A stretch of DNA of 64,000 nt from Lingula anatina (GCF_001039355.2 NW_019773514.1:403068-467067), one strand, 5' to 3'; counted from the stretch's first letter, positions 39,364 to 52,892 are shown. The notes: generated by a model not told the origin, from the sequence alone. A program made the numbers and translations.

Positions 39364-40701
39364 GATGCAGACATATTTGACCCTGAGTTAAGCATATTTC
39401 TATATTACTTTATCACTACATGCTGGAATAATGATAAAAGGCGTATCCTGTATGGAACAGAAACACCATCAATATTCTGAAACTCTGGGTGCAATAAACT
39501 GTGATTAGATAAATAGATTGGATGACAATTTAGTTAAGAATTTTGAGAGCTTGGCTGAAGAAATAGAGATTTGAAATGCTCCATCCTAGCCAGGGTGCAA
39601 TGCTTGAAGTGGTAATGGAATAACTTGGTGATTTCACTTGATAACAGTGACATTTACATTTATATTATGTTCATATCATTCTGTTCATGTGTAATTATTA
39701 AATCATTACATGTAATTCACAAAGGCGACTTTCTTCTGTTTTTTTTTTTTTTTTTTTTTTTTTTTGAAAAATCAGTATAAGTATTTAAGAAGTAATATAA
39801 TTTGCAGCTTCAGTACATAACGTAAGCCTCATGCTATATTTTCTTGGTTAGTATTGAAGAAGTAATGTCATTTGTTGCTTGTGTACGTTACATAAGCTTT
39901 ATACTACAGGAGGAGGGGTCAGCTTAGCATCTGTGGACCCCCTCCCCCCTTCAAATAATCCTGGATCTGCCCCTCTGCTACTATGATATTTGGATAACGT
40001 TCATGAAATGTAAAAAAAGAAATACTTTTGTGAAAGGAAAATGCCATGACAAGATGTAAATTTTCGCCATTTTGACTAAAAATATTTTGATTTTAGAGTT
40101 TTCAGCAGTACGGCTGAAACTTAGGTTTATCAAGAGAGCCTGTAAGCGTTTTATTAATTTGATGCAATAGCTAGAGTACGTCTAATTGAAAATTTACTAG
40201 GTCTCCAGCTACTGGTTTTATCTCACGGTTATCAGTTAAGGCAAGTGCTTCTTTCAGAAACGTAGCAACACATCTCGGTACGATCTGACTTGAATATATT
40301 ACGTGTAACTTTTTCATAGGGTAATAAACCTGTCACTGAACTGTCGTCAGAGACCCACGTCACCGCCGTGTTGCAAATCCAAATTCCAAATTGAGTTGGC
40401 TAAGAGAACCTGCGAGATCTATCAATCTAATGAGATGTTAAGAGATTGGGGGAGGGGTGGGGTGTGATACCATTGTGCATTTATGCAATAAAGATCTATG
40501 GATTTTTATGATAATTAAAGGGAATAATCTCAACATAATCAAAATAGGCCTTTTTATGACGAAAGATAATTATTGCAGTTGAGTGGCTTTGACATTTTTG
40601 AGTGATTTACGATTTACAGCTTACATACATGTGGTCTAATGTGTGTGTGTGTGTTTGTGCGCGCGCACGTGGGTGGAGGGTGGGGTTATTTGTCACGTAA
40701 T
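39364..40701. other. TRAPPC4 3' UTR and convergent intergenic DNA
   Basis: The first few hundred bases are probably TRAPPC4 3' UTR (AATAAA near 39,493). A T-homopolymer is near 39,740. At 39,961-39,977 a CTGGATCTGCCCCTCTG block resembles the right terminus of the CAGGGG-type elements at 11.3 and 54.7 kb, perhaps a decayed copy. A (GT)n(GC)n run near 40,638 lies just downstream of the SLC5 stop codon. Confidence 0.55.
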
Positions 40702-42383
40702 TTACGGAACATATTGCCAGTAGGACCAAAAACAATACAATGCGACACCTAGAGACAAAATAAAAACCAGCCCAATATTAAGACCGATTTTTGCAGCACG
40801 TGATTGTTTCAGTGACGTTATCTTAAGCAGACGACATTGTTGCTCTTGCTGACGTTGCGATTCTCCAGGTGATTGGTGAATACCAATCAACCAATCACAG
40901 GCTTTGCTATACCATGGACGAGACTCCCATTCTGGAAAAGATATGACGTCAGTAATGGCAACCATGGTATTTCAACTATTTTTCACCATTATCACTACCA
41001 CCAAAATCATAATGATGACAGTAATAATAATGAACGGTCATTCAGCCACTGTTAATTTATTGTGAAATAAATAAAAAACGGAAATTTGATTACTACCCTA
41101 GGCTAAAAAATTAAATGAAATAAGACAGTGGCTTAATTTTAAAAAAGTTAGATTAAGTAATTGACTGAAATGTACCGACGTTTCATTATTAAAAAGAGAT
41201 ACTGAAGTCGGATTAAAGCTCTTGAAAAACTTCTTGCTTCCTTTTTAAGTTAAAAGTGTACTTTTACCCAAAAGGTAAAAAAGTTTCCACCAACTACTTT
41301 ATTGAAAAGGTATATCAAATAAATAAACAAATAAATAAAACAATGAATAAATGAAAAATGCCATATCAGTATACCCACCCACTTCATCCGATGTATTACC
41401 AGGATTGTACCTGTTTACTGATTCCGCGGACACGGTAAACACTGGTTTTTGTTTGTCAGAATCTGTAAATAAAATTACACATAGTAGGTCAAATCCCATG
41501 TCTTGGTAGGATATCTGTTGTGTTGAAAATGTGTTTTTGCTATGAAAAGGCACGGATTAGATTTATTTTGGAGGGTACAATAATTTCTTCTTGTCTAAAA
41601 GTTTGCGATGCCTTTTGTCTTAAAATAATTACCAACATATTGGACTTCGGAATACGACTTACCTAGGTTTGAATTACTTTCCCCCTTTTCTAAGCCAGGG
41701 TTATCCAGCCCCGTTTCCATGGAGTTGGTGGTTGCCTTAGAGATATCGTCGAAATGCATGCCGGACTTGGACTCCATTATCACTTCCTCTCTGTCACGAT
41801 TGTCATGCCGCGTCCAGAATGTCGTGCGGATCAACTGCAACAGAAATATTTTAAATTCCTTTTGAGAATGACCTTTGAATCTAGTTTAAAAGAAACAGAG
41901 CATCTGTCTATCTATCTATCTTACATACTTGTAGTCTCCTTTACGTGCTGTTTGTTGTTTTGTGTGACCAAACAGCAGGCCTACAAATACACGTGTAGAC
42001 TACACTAGCCCTCAGTCTTGAAATAGATCGGCTTATTTTTATTTCAATGTTTTCAATCATGCATGTAAAGATATATATTTTAACTATATTAAATTAAAAT
42101 CTGACAAACGAAGCCATATCAATTATAAAAAAAATGCTTAAAAACTCACGCGTTTCTCTTCCGGAGCCTCCGTACAGTAACTGATGATGGCAGCGACAAT
42201 GACAGTCATCCAGAACAACAGCATGGCAAAGTACATGTCCTGGAAATCCTTGATGATAACCAGCCTATCGTCGACATCCCCGCACTTCTGTGCGCCTGGC
42301 CAAATGGACACGACGACCAGGCGAGTGACCCCCGTAAGCAAGGCCACCATTAATGCCCAAAACACGCCCTGTTTTAGAGAAGA

Positions 42384-42428
<45 letters not shown>

Positions 42429-45340
42429 TTAAAAATTAACGGCCCTTATATGTCTCAACACTGTGTAGATGCACAACATATACAGTTTTGGATTTTTTTC
42501 AAAGGAGAAAGAATAAGTTCCTTCGTCACTTCCTTTCGTATTAAAACTCGGCAAATTCCAAATTCTTCTTTTTTTTTTTCTTATATTGCTGAAATCCTTA
42601 CTTGTTTTTATAAGTCATAACCTTTGGAAACGCGTCTTTTTGTAAACACTAAAAGAATAAAGAACAGAAGATATAACCAGCACCCTTCAGTTGTTCAACA
42701 AATACTTTCTTAAGTTTTGGATGCAATCATTCCGGTATGCCCCAAGGTTCACCATTTTGCATTTGATTTCCTCCTACTTAGATGCTACGAGCTGCTAGAA
42801 TATCCAATGACATTTGCACTTACCTGCTCGTTAATTCTGGGCCATACGACCCCAAGGATGAAAATAGCGGCAACAGGAGGCGCTAGGTAGTTGGTCACCT
42901 CTTGGATATAGAAGAACACCTGACCACCTTGCATCTCCTTGACAACCGGTACCCAGGCAACCGCCACAGCCGTCATGACGAGCACGAAGACTCTGGAAAT
43001 ACCAGCACATCTGTCACAACTGTAACAGACCGATAGCTCGGGTAGATGTTTCTTTATTGTTGTTGTACGAATATCTACAAATATCTCCAAATATCTCCAA
43101 ATATCTGCAAGCTCACTGGAATACCTATTTCAGTTATTCAACCTGCATCTCCGTCCGACTCTCAGGTGGAAATCAAATTTTATGGGGCGCGGTCTTTCAA
43201 CCCTTGACCTCCACGTACACATACGAACATACACGATTCACACCGAACACAATCCTAGCTAACACAACAAACACAGAAAACCTTACATTCTCCCCTCCCC
43301 CCGAAATGGGTTCCACACCATTAAAAAAACAACAACAACATCAATCATTGATTTATATTTATTATGCCATATAATTTTATTTACAATATCCAATCTTTGT
43401 TATTCATCCATTCTGGCCTGTTCCTACTTCTTGTGGGTCGTACTTCTGCAAGTTCTTCATTCTGTTTTTCTTCATATTCCTGTTTCATTTCATAGATGGG
43501 AAGTAACATGTTTCGATGTAGTGTCTTTGATTTTCCTGCACCATCTTCTCTTTTCACTACATACACTGGAATACCATCATTCGGCTGATCTACTACCACA
43601 AACACTTCACTCTGCCATCTATCAGCAATCTTGTGTTTACCATCGAATGCGACATTCCGAACCAAACCAAGGTGATATAAAACATCAGACGCAGGACCTT
43701 TGAGTGACCTTCTGATCGCATGTAATAAAACGGCATCGGAATAAATACCGTCACGTCGAAGACCTTTGACTTCAAACAACCACTGCTTAAATGGAATAAC
43801 AGATAGAATTTAAAAAAAGNGAATATCTACAAATATCTCCAAATATCTCCAAATATCTGCAAGCTCACTGGAATACCTATTTCAGTTATTCAACCTGCAT
43901 CTCCGTCCGACTCTCAGGTGGAAATCAAATTTTATGGGGCGCGGTCTTTCAACCCTTGACCTCCACGTACACATACGAACATACACGATTCACACCGAAC
44001 ACAATCCTAGCTAACACAACAAACACAGAAAACCTTACACAACTACCAATGTACATACACTGTGTATTGACGAAACAAAATAACTAGCTGAATAAATAAA
44101 TAAAAACTTTCATTAAAAAAAGATACCATACATGGTTTGCACTGGCAATACCATATTTTCAAACAAAATGCTGGAAGGATCAAACAAAATTCTTAACTTA
44201 AGAGTACAAACAGTAATTGCATACTTTGGAATGATTACAAGTATTAAACCAAGTATCCATAGTAGAAACTCGGTGTGATCATCATCATCATTATTCTCAT
44301 TATAGTCAGTGACATTTCGATTATATACAAGCCCACCCTCATGTACTTGCAGCCAAAACGTTAAGAGTCTTTGCTCCAAAACTTGCATTTAAGTGTCTTT
44401 TGTGTGACATTCTTAAAAGTTAATGATTTTATACACGAAGCATCGGGAAATACTTAGATGTATACGTTTACCTACCGTCCCACTATCATTAACTCGCGCA
44501 CTGTTGCTTGCTTACGGAACCGTTTCCAGACGTCAATGGTGAACAGTGTGCTGGCACTGTTAAAGATGGAGTCCAGATCACTCATCAGAGCAGCGATCAT
44601 CACCGCCATCATTAGTCCTCTAAGACCTGATTAACGAATCGTCACTTGTTTTAGTTATTTGAGGCGTTGATATGAAAATTCATCATATTTAATTGATGGG
44701 TGTTATAAACTACATGTACATGTACAAAGTCCTGCTGCGATGACTAAATTCACACATGATTTTATGCATGAATTATTTTTTCTTTGGCACTTGATAACGA
44801 CACAACTCCTGTGACGTCAAATTGATAGAGGCACTCTTTGCGTCACATGTTCAACGTTGGTTGTCATCGTGACGTCATATGATTTAAGTGAGCTCACCGA
44901 TGGGCATGACTCCCAGTACCAGTTTAGGGTAGGCAATGTTAGTGCAACCCGCATAGCTTTGGCAAATTTTGTAACATTCTTCTGGATCAGCACATGCCAC
45001 TTCATCTACAAAAAAAAAAAACAATCCAATAATAAATAAATAAATAAATTTAGAAAAATAAAAAAGTATCGCATAACATTTCTGTTGCAGTGAAGGAATG
45101 ATGGGAGGGGCGTAATGGGCTAAGTATTCCCTTCATTTCGAAGGCACCCTATTCTATTCCCCTTTCCTCCAAAACTTTCTTTCCATTAGACTTTTGTATA
45201 TTTTCCGTGAGAGCTATGTGTTTCACTCTTGCATTTTTAAACTTTTTAAAGTGTTGTAGATCAATATTTATACTCGATTAATTAGGGCTAGGTAAATTAT
45301 ATTTTTGCTTTATCAATAAACAAACAAACAAACAAACAAA

Positions 45341-45371
<31 letters not shown>

Positions 45372-48300
45372 AAGCTCACTTGGGTAGAACACCCTGCTGA
45401 TCATGCCTGGCATCACCATCATGAACAGCGGGAGTATCTTGATGAATCCCGCCATAAGTGTCGCCCCCTGTGCGTGGGAAAGACTCTTAGCAGCCAGCGC
45501 TCTCTGGACGATAACCTGGGAATACATTGCAGATAACCCACTGATAAGAGTCCATTTAAAAGATTTTAATAAAATTTACGAATTTTGCCACCGCGTTAGT
45601 TACATACTTCATGGACATGTACCGCAGCTCGAAAATTATCAAAAAAAGTCCAAAGTAAACGTTTTCATGCTAACGTTATGATTTCATAGCCTGTACTTTG
45701 CCCATCCGGAATAATACGTACTTCAGAGTTAAATAAATCTGATTTTTTTTAAAGGTTGGAATAATATGCTTGCTTGCGTGAGTGCGTGCACAAACATGCG
45801 TAATCCCTGTGCCCTGTGCCCGTCTGAAAACAAATTCTCTTCCACACACCTGGTCGCTGCACCAATACCAGATGGAGCCAGGGGTCTGCCCAAAGAGGAA
45901 CCCCGCCCATGGCATGTCGTTATCCCTGGCTTCCTTCAGCATCTGGAAGGCGTTGGACGGAGGGATGCCGCAGGTCTGATTGGGGACCAGTTTTGTAGGT
46001 ATGGCCTGTGGGAAGGTGCGAACCAGTTCACCGTAGCCTCCAAGTTTCCAGAAACCTGAAATTGTAAAAAAAAGTAAACAAGATGTATGTAACTGCGACA
46101 TGTATTTAATTTGTCTTTAAAATATATATTCTGTAGAATATTTATAACTAGATGTGTATCATTAAACTTAAACCTTAGGTTAAACATTGCATTTTAGCAA
46201 AAAAGAAACGTTAAAATTATTTAGCACCCTTACCAGGAATTGCATAAGTCAACTTTTAAGTTTTAAGACTTTTAAAAAAGTTAAAATTACTGTTAAGGTG
46301 TGTACTCACTCATTCCCATCAGAGTGAGGGCGCCCCCTACCATCAAAAACGCCTGTAATGTGTCGGTATATATAACAGCAGTCAAACCACCTGTGTTGGA
46401 AAAATAGACAAAAAAAACTCTGAACAATATGTTTATTATATGGCTGCGACAAAAAAATGACGTCGTCATGAATATTACAAATATACCCATAGTGCGCCCA
46501 CGGAATGGCAAATTGTAATGAAGGAAAGTCTTAGCTAGCTCAATCAACTGATTTCTTTCAAATGCTTTAATGGCGTATTGATTATGTCATAATTAGGTAA
46601 ATCTGCAATTTGTATCTTTGGGTGACTGAAATATTCCTAAATATTTAAACTCATTTTAATTAAAATTATTAACAATGACCACGCAGTGATGTTTTACGCC
46701 ATGCAGGCGTTTTTGCTGCTAATTTAAAAGAGATTAATGCACTAGATTTTTGCTAACTACCCATGAAAAAGAAATAAATCTTATTCACTTTTCAGAGAAA
46801 CGTGATAACATTTCGTGTCTGAAACGCAATTAATATCTTGTACATAGATGTAAGGCTTACATATGCAACGTTCACAATATTCAAGCTGCATTAACATATC
46901 TTCATCTAGGTCATTCGCTATATATAAAATCATTGATATTCGGAACCAAGCACGAAGATTCTAAATGACATGAGACTGCAATGAATCTCCTTCAGTCTGT
47001 TAAAAAAAAACTCTGTTGAATGTAGTTTTTTATGTAGATGAAATGAACATTAGGCGTTCAAGAAAGTGTATCACAACCGGCTCCAAATCCGATTTAATGG
47101 TACGTTTTGCACTACAGATTCGCCCTCCGTGTTTTTAAGCATTTTTTAAAAATGTAATTAATCCAGTAATGAATAAATAGTCGTTTTCAAAAGCAGAAAC
47201 ACGTATATTTTTTTCTTTCTTTTTCTTCTTTTGCATTTATGCAAACTCAATGCGTAGGCATTAAAATGACGCACATAATACATTGACGAGAGCGTGTTTA
47301 GTAGGTCCATTTGTTATCGATGATATTTTTAGCAACTGAGATGACAGAGTTTAAACACAACTATGCATATTCACGTGTTTATATGAATGCCCAGGCCCGT
47401 AGCCAGATATTTCAAAGGAATGTTCTTTTTCTGAAAAGTGGACCTTTTACCATGACACCTTCGTCTATTTAGATCAAATTTTACTCAGAATGGACCATTT
47501 TCCCACAAAAAGGCGGTTCGTTAATACCCGCCTCCCCCCGAACTCCCTGGATACAAGCCTGCTACACATTTACGTATATGCATATGTAAATGCATGTGTA
47601 TATTTACATATGCATCAGTGGAGCCAACCTGTAATTGTTAGGATAGCAGTGACCAGAATAAGGACCAGGATGCTCAGGTAAAGGTCCCACTTCAGCGACT
47701 GTTGTATGAACAAGCCACCGGTATACAGATCCACCTGAAAGCGAAACATTGATATCTCACTGATATAGGTACTCTTTGAAAAAAAAAAAAAAAAAAAAAA
47801 AAACAAAAAAAAAAAACAAAAAAAAAACGGTTGTCCCTTTACACCTTCGTCCTAAAATTGACTAGTTTGGTGAATTATTTGTATTCCTTACTCTCGTGTA
47901 TAGTGTGTATATCGGTCCATACGACCGCCAAATTTACAGCACCACTTGCCTGGTGAGTATGTAGCATTTGAGAAAATATGAAATAATACGAAAATTAATT
48001 TACTCCAAAGCTCATCAATAATCCATTAGGAATTAATGTAATAAGGATCACTGAAGAAAATTTGGGATGCACTCACGGAACATTTTGTAAAGATATACAA
48101 TATCAGCGAGAGGAAAGCGATATAGACTCGGAGTCGACTTCCGCCAAACCTCTTCTTCAGGTACTCGGGCATTGTGTATGTCTGGGTAGAAAAAAGAAAA
48201 CGTATCAGCCACTTTTCACGTTATAGTTTTTTAAAATTCGTAACCAATATATACTTACCCACACATGATGGGTGTAATTAACATTAGTTGTTTGGTAATT

Positions 48301-51073
48301 TTAATGATTAAAATACAAGGAATGTCATTTCTCTCTTGTGCTCACTAGTATATTTCGGGTGTATGCCTTCTGTAATATGACTATTGTGAGCACAATTTGC
48401 TGTCCCATGAGGTAATACACACAATGTTAACTTTCTCTCCATCTCACTTAAATGAATGGGAAGTAGCAAAATTAATTTTACAAGAATTCGCCTGTAAAAA
48501 ATGTAATGCCTTACATAAAGGGTTATTCTTCTATACTCTCTACGGTACTCATCCGTGCTTGTGCTTTGTCACAGAGAATTATTTGAATGAAAGCTAGCGC
48601 CTGTAATTTTATAATTTCATTTTTTTGTTTTTTTTTTGCGTAGTTTGGTCTTAACTCTAGGACTAAAATTTTGATCTATTCCAGTTGAAGACAGCCTACT
48701 AGTAAATCTATATTGCAGTATAAAGTGTATATTTCTTGTAAAACAGGCTCATTATATATTGGACTACCTCTGATTTATCTTTGGTTAAAGTAGAATAAAA
48801 GTTTGGTCTAAAAGTTCAGATCAATTGCCAGTCTTTCATTTATCTTCTTTTTTTTTAATTATCTGCTGAAAAACACATAACCCAGGTTGCCGGATTACAA
48901 AGCAGCCCCTGATTCCAGGGTGTACTTACCCCGCATGCTATGTACACTGGAATAAACACCCAGCCCAGCAACTGGAGAAGCAGAATGGCCTAGAGAGTGG
49001 GAAATAGTACATGTACATGTATTACATAATATTGACTGTCGTGGGTTTATTTTTCATCAAAATATCAATCATTAAATTCTGTTTTTTGTTTAGAATCAAA
49101 ATTTTAATTTCTTTGAAAATAAAGTTATTACTTGTTTGAAGAAGTGCATATGGGTCGGTTGCACCTACAGTGTACCCTAGGTTCTAGATTTTAGTATTGC
49201 CAGGAGTTGGGGAAGAGGCTAGTTTAGGAAAAGCATAGGCTGCCCAGCGTGTCCATACTTTTACCTGGGTCTCAAACAACTTGTTTAGAGTCTTAAAACG
49301 GTTTGAGCTTAACCGATGCTACTGGGGTATATGAGCCCTTAGTTTTAATACTTACTATGAACTCCCATGCGCCCACACCTATACCACCAGCCGCTCCTGA
49401 CCCTGCCAATCCTATGAAGTGTTCACTACCTATATTACTCACAAACAATGATGCACCAACCTATATCAGGATGGAACAAATGCATGTATTATAAATATGG
49501 TTACAAACTGACAGTGATTTGATATTTATACATGTATTAACATAAGAGTTACAATCACAATGTGCGGCACACTTGACATCCTTTTTGTTTTTGAATTATT
49601 TTTCTTTCTCAATGTCGGCAATGAAAGTTATTTTCTACATAAGTAAGCTGAAAAATAGATAAAAATGCAGAACTGCTGTATATAAATCGATGCACCAAGT
49701 GCAAAATTTACAAAAGGCAGTAAATTCCAAGATGGCCGCCCAAACACTGTGTAGCGTGTGCTGAAACTGACCGGTAAGAACGTCATGGAGCGTCCAGCAA
49801 GGAAGTATCCACTGACTGTCCCTCTAGAAGCTCGACACATGGCCTGAGAATGAGGAATACAAAATGACAAAAATTTTCTTCTGTCTCTTTCTAGCTCATA
49901 TCAGAATTTCAACAAATTCCCACTCCTGCATATAAATTTATTATTCTGTCATTCTTTGCTAGTGGTTACAAAATGTTGAATTTGACCGAAAATTTCAAAC
50001 TTTCTCTGGGAAGCTGTAATTTTGCGATGTGATAGCTACACCATCACAGTTTATCATTTCATAAAAAGGGAAACAGCAGCTGCCCTTTTTAGGGCACACA
50101 GGAGAGTTGAACAGCTATACCCACCAAATCCAAGACGCGTTACCCTGGGTAATATATTTTGCACAAACTAATGAAAGTCTAATGGAATGTTTTCAGTTTT
50201 AGTTTAAATCATAAGGGGGTGTTGTCTCAATGCTTCAAAACTGGTTTTGAAGAATTTAATCCACATTTCATAATTAATAAAAATGGTGAATATGTGGGTC
50301 ACGGTAACGTTATTGACGCGGGTACAAAAACTTTTTATAATCATGTAAATAATAACAATATTTTTGCTATTATCCATACACACTTCATTCATGAGGGGCA
50401 CACCACTTTCACATGCTTTTAAAATGGAATTGACAAACACAGAGGAATAATGCACATATTTTATTTACTGTAACTCTGTCATATGGGACACACACTGAAC
50501 AAAGTTGATCTAAAGAATGTTCCAGATTGTAGTTTTTTATCAGAACTATTATTTTTTTATTATTATTTTAACACAATAAAGTTCAGTTAAATACAAAATT
50601 TAACAAAATGAAGTTCAGTGTAACACAAAGTTCATAATTANAATCCATTCAAACCCTAAACAAACTGTTCTTAAATAGAGGTAGGGTCAAAATTCCACAA
50701 AAAAGGACGCCATTTTGAGGGTTATTTCGATATATTTTCTGCTTTTTCTATTTTTTTGCTTTTATAACAACATCCTCCTTGCTCATGCAGCTTCTTTGAT
50801 TTGTTATTGAAACATACACAACGATGTCATGAGAATTTGGTTGGCTATCTAAATTTAAATAACATTCTTGTTATGCCCCCCCTGCAGTGCACCACTAGCA
50901 AAGAATGACTGTATTAGATATGCTCATTTCCTGTTTGATAAAATCGATAGAATTCAAGGTGGTGTCTCAAGTAGATTATACAGGTAGGCCTACAGATTAA
51001 TAAACGGCGTATATGCTTTATGCATTTAGATCAAGAGCATCCATGTTAGACACGGTAAAATCCGCTGTTACCT

Positions 51074-51115
<42 letters not shown>

Positions 51116-51273
51116 TTACTTACAAATATTCCCACACAAATGATAGCACAGAAGTAAACAGCAACCACCACAAGGTCCCAAGAAGCCAGACCTTCATTGG
51201 CTGGATACAGATTATACGGATTGTCGTCTGTCACCCCAGTCGTCATGGTAACGGTATCGGCTGTTGTTGCCAT
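40702..51273 (-). CDS. Sodium/myo-inositol cotransporter-like (SLC5A3/SMIT1-like), copy A
   Basis: Sixteen coding exons, phases checked throughout (2154 bp, 717 residues): 51124-51273, 49772-49843, 49356-49460, 48930-48989, 48077-48181, 47629-47734, 46310-46390, 45850-46055, 45380-45515, 44898-45005, 44476-44626, 42824-42992, 42150-42368, 41663-41834, 41379-41462, 40702-40931. It is a plasma-membrane Na+/solute symporter of the SSS family. Diagnostic segments: [92 protein letters not shown]. Sugar-site residues at positions known from human SGLT1 are kept at the same numbers (W289-Y290-W291, Q457). MSDLDS, the EMQGGQ-x-YIQEV region and the C-terminal LIRTTFW and [12 protein letters not shown] favour SMIT1 over glucose SGLTs, so the substrate is probably myo-inositol (inference). 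The final helix is hydrophobic. The retained reading frame implies a functional gene. Exon 1 begins inside a UTR exon whose acceptor is at 51301. Confidence 0.93.
43021..44039 (-). mobile_element. Ty3/Gypsy-type LTR retrotransposon, internally deleted, in SLC5 intron 11
   Basis: The left LTR is 43021-43287 (267 bp, TG...CA). The right LTR is 43821-44039, matches it over 219 bp with no difference that I see, and is truncated by a single N. The flanks carry a 4-bp duplication (CAAC at 43017-43020 and 44040-44043), and the equivalent intron of SLC5 copy B has a single CAAC with no insert. A polypurine tract (GGGGGGAGGGGAGAA) abuts the left LTR, so the element reads on the minus strand, in the sense of the host gene. 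No reverse transcriptase, RNase H or protease is present, so it cannot move on its own. Identical LTRs imply a recent insertion. Confidence 0.85.
43381..43803 (-). pseudogene. Gag-integrase in-frame deletion fusion of the Gypsy element
   Basis: A continuous minus-strand frame runs from the sequence beside the N to a stop at 43381. The first part ([34 protein letters not shown]) looks like Ty3/Gypsy Gag. It then passes without a break into the C-terminal end of integrase ([17 protein letters not shown], then [19 protein letters not shown]). Everything between (rest of gag, protease, RT, RNase H, integrase core) is missing. The Gag start is lost at the gap. Whether the fusion is expressed cannot be told. 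Confidence 0.75.
45305..45372. repeat. (AAAC/AAAT)n repeat beside the SLC5 copy A exon 9 donor
   Basis: This tetranucleotide array ends about seven bases from the donor of exon 9 (45379). Copy B has the same array at 60296-60347, so the repeat predates the duplication. Confidence 0.93.
47392..47561. mobile_element. TIR element (CAGGCCCGTAGCCAG type) in SLC5 intron 5
   Basis: The element is about 170 bp, bounded by CAGGCCCGTAGCCAG and CTGGATACAAGCCTG, which are imperfect inverted repeats. A homologous, slightly shorter copy with the same ends in decayed form lies at the same place in SLC5 copy B, near 61,430-61,606. The insertion therefore predates the gene duplication. I see no clear target duplication. 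Confidence 0.6.
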
Positions 51274-51299
51274 TTTACGGCGGGTTGAACGTTTTGTTA

Positions 51300-51700
51300 T
51301 CTGAAAAAAAAATGATGAAAAGGAAGAGGAAGCACGCCCGCTCGTCTTCAAGTCACAGTTCACGGTTAACCCAATAATTAATTGTTAACTTAGTTTTTCA
51401 CACGATATACGCAGAAAACACAAACCGATGGCCAACATACAACCGTAGATCAGTGCGCCAGCTAATAAGGGTTGAAATAAATCCGAAGCCGTCCACGGGT
51501 TCAGCTTTCGAATTCCAATGTCAGATAGTACTAGGGGTATATGAACTAGGAGGGGAAGGATCGAACGCCTCATAAATCACTGATGAAATTGTTTATAAAC
51601 TTAGACTTACCTTGCAACTTTAGGGCAGATTTAGAGTTGAGCGACTCTCCGAGTTGACAGCAACTATACGCGACATAAAGCGAGGCCTTCATAAAAAAAC
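51300..51700 (-). promoter_or_regulatory. 5' UTR exons and promoter region of SLC5 copy A
   Basis: On the minus strand a noncoding exon ends at 51611 with a consensus donor (GCAAG then GTAAGTC). An acceptor after a T-run at 51301 opens the coding first exon, leaving 27 bases of 5' UTR (51274-51300) before the ATG. The transcription start is not visible, so the upper limit is approximate. Confidence 0.5.
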
Positions 51701-52148
51701 TAATAAACCACCAATGTTCTGACACACCTTAGGCCACACTATATTGACGTTGACGATGCTGGGTTGCCACTTCAACTGGGATAAAATGTTAAAATTTTCA
51801 AACGTGAGATCTATTTTCTTAACACAATAGATTCCGTTTTTATGCCTATTGCACTCCTATGCCATTTTTGGTGTTAAGCTGACTAGATGCCGATTTGCAC
51901 CAGTAACAGTGTGTAACATCACCATATGCCTGACAATAGCAAACATCTAATTTTTATAACGTAATCTCTTCGAAATGATAAAACTGAGGTAAGTTAGGAA
52001 ATCAATGAAAACTCCACCTAGCATACAGAAGAAATGATTTAAAACTGCATTAAGATAAATGGATTAATCTTTCTAAGTGGTTTATTAGTTTTCTATTGAT
52101 GGCATAAATCTATTTTTCTTTTCAGGACGGCGTTTCAAATTAAAACGA

Positions 52149-52171
52149 TATATATATATATATATATATAT
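52149..52171. repeat. (AT)n microsatellite
   Basis: This is an uninterrupted AT run of about 23 bases in the intergenic region between the SLC5 genes. Confidence 0.93.
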
Positions 52172-52892
52172 CCCATCCTAATGGCCTTTAAAAAGCAATT
52201 TTTAACGGATTTTCCAGGAGTAAAGTTTTTTTATCTGGCTTAACCGACCTTTGATCCTCCTTTCCTGATTCTCCATCTCTGGGAAAAATTTTAGAGCCAT
52301 TAAAGTTAAATTCCGACATCCCATTCCCCAAATTCCGCCATCAATTCATTTTATAATATTACTCCGTTTTCAGTGTTTTGAATAATGATACATTTTTTTA
52401 AGAATTGTTTACAAGTATTGTATATGTAAATAATTCGTACGTTAGTCCATACAACGGAAAAATGTCAGTATAAGCTTTTTTTGAGAATTTACACAAAAAT
52501 TCAGTGTATATACATGAATTAATTTACAAGCAACATAGAAACCCAGTTTCAGATTATATTTTCATCTCATATGATCAATGAATCGATTTTGTTCACAATA
52601 TTTGATTATTTAGAAGAGCAGTTGGACTAAATGGAATTAATGAATTCTGCTCATTACCTGATGATTTTTAGAAGATTCAATGCCCTATATGTTGCATCAA
52701 ATACTATAATAATAAGTTTTGGCAAATAAATTATTCATCTTTTATAGACTCTTGCTAAAGTGATGGATTATATTGTAAATTTGAGATATAATTCTCATTT
52801 CAAAGTCATCTGTGATTCTTGTCACAAAATATAGCTGGTGTATATGATATTGCTGGCTTTAACATTGGCCGATGACCAATTTTTAAGTTACA

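Noticed and set aside
43821-44039. Reading the repeat at 43.8-44.0 kb as another contig-overlap artefact like 57.6 kb
   Set aside because: Its outer edge ends in a proper LTR terminus followed by a CAAC target duplication that matches the other side, and the paralogous intron shows an empty site. Only its inner edge is cut by the gap.
45403-46059. Plus-strand open frames opposite SLC5 exons (also 60378-61028)
   Set aside because: They are antisense shadows of conserved SLC5 exons; the minus strand carries the recognisable protein and splice sites.
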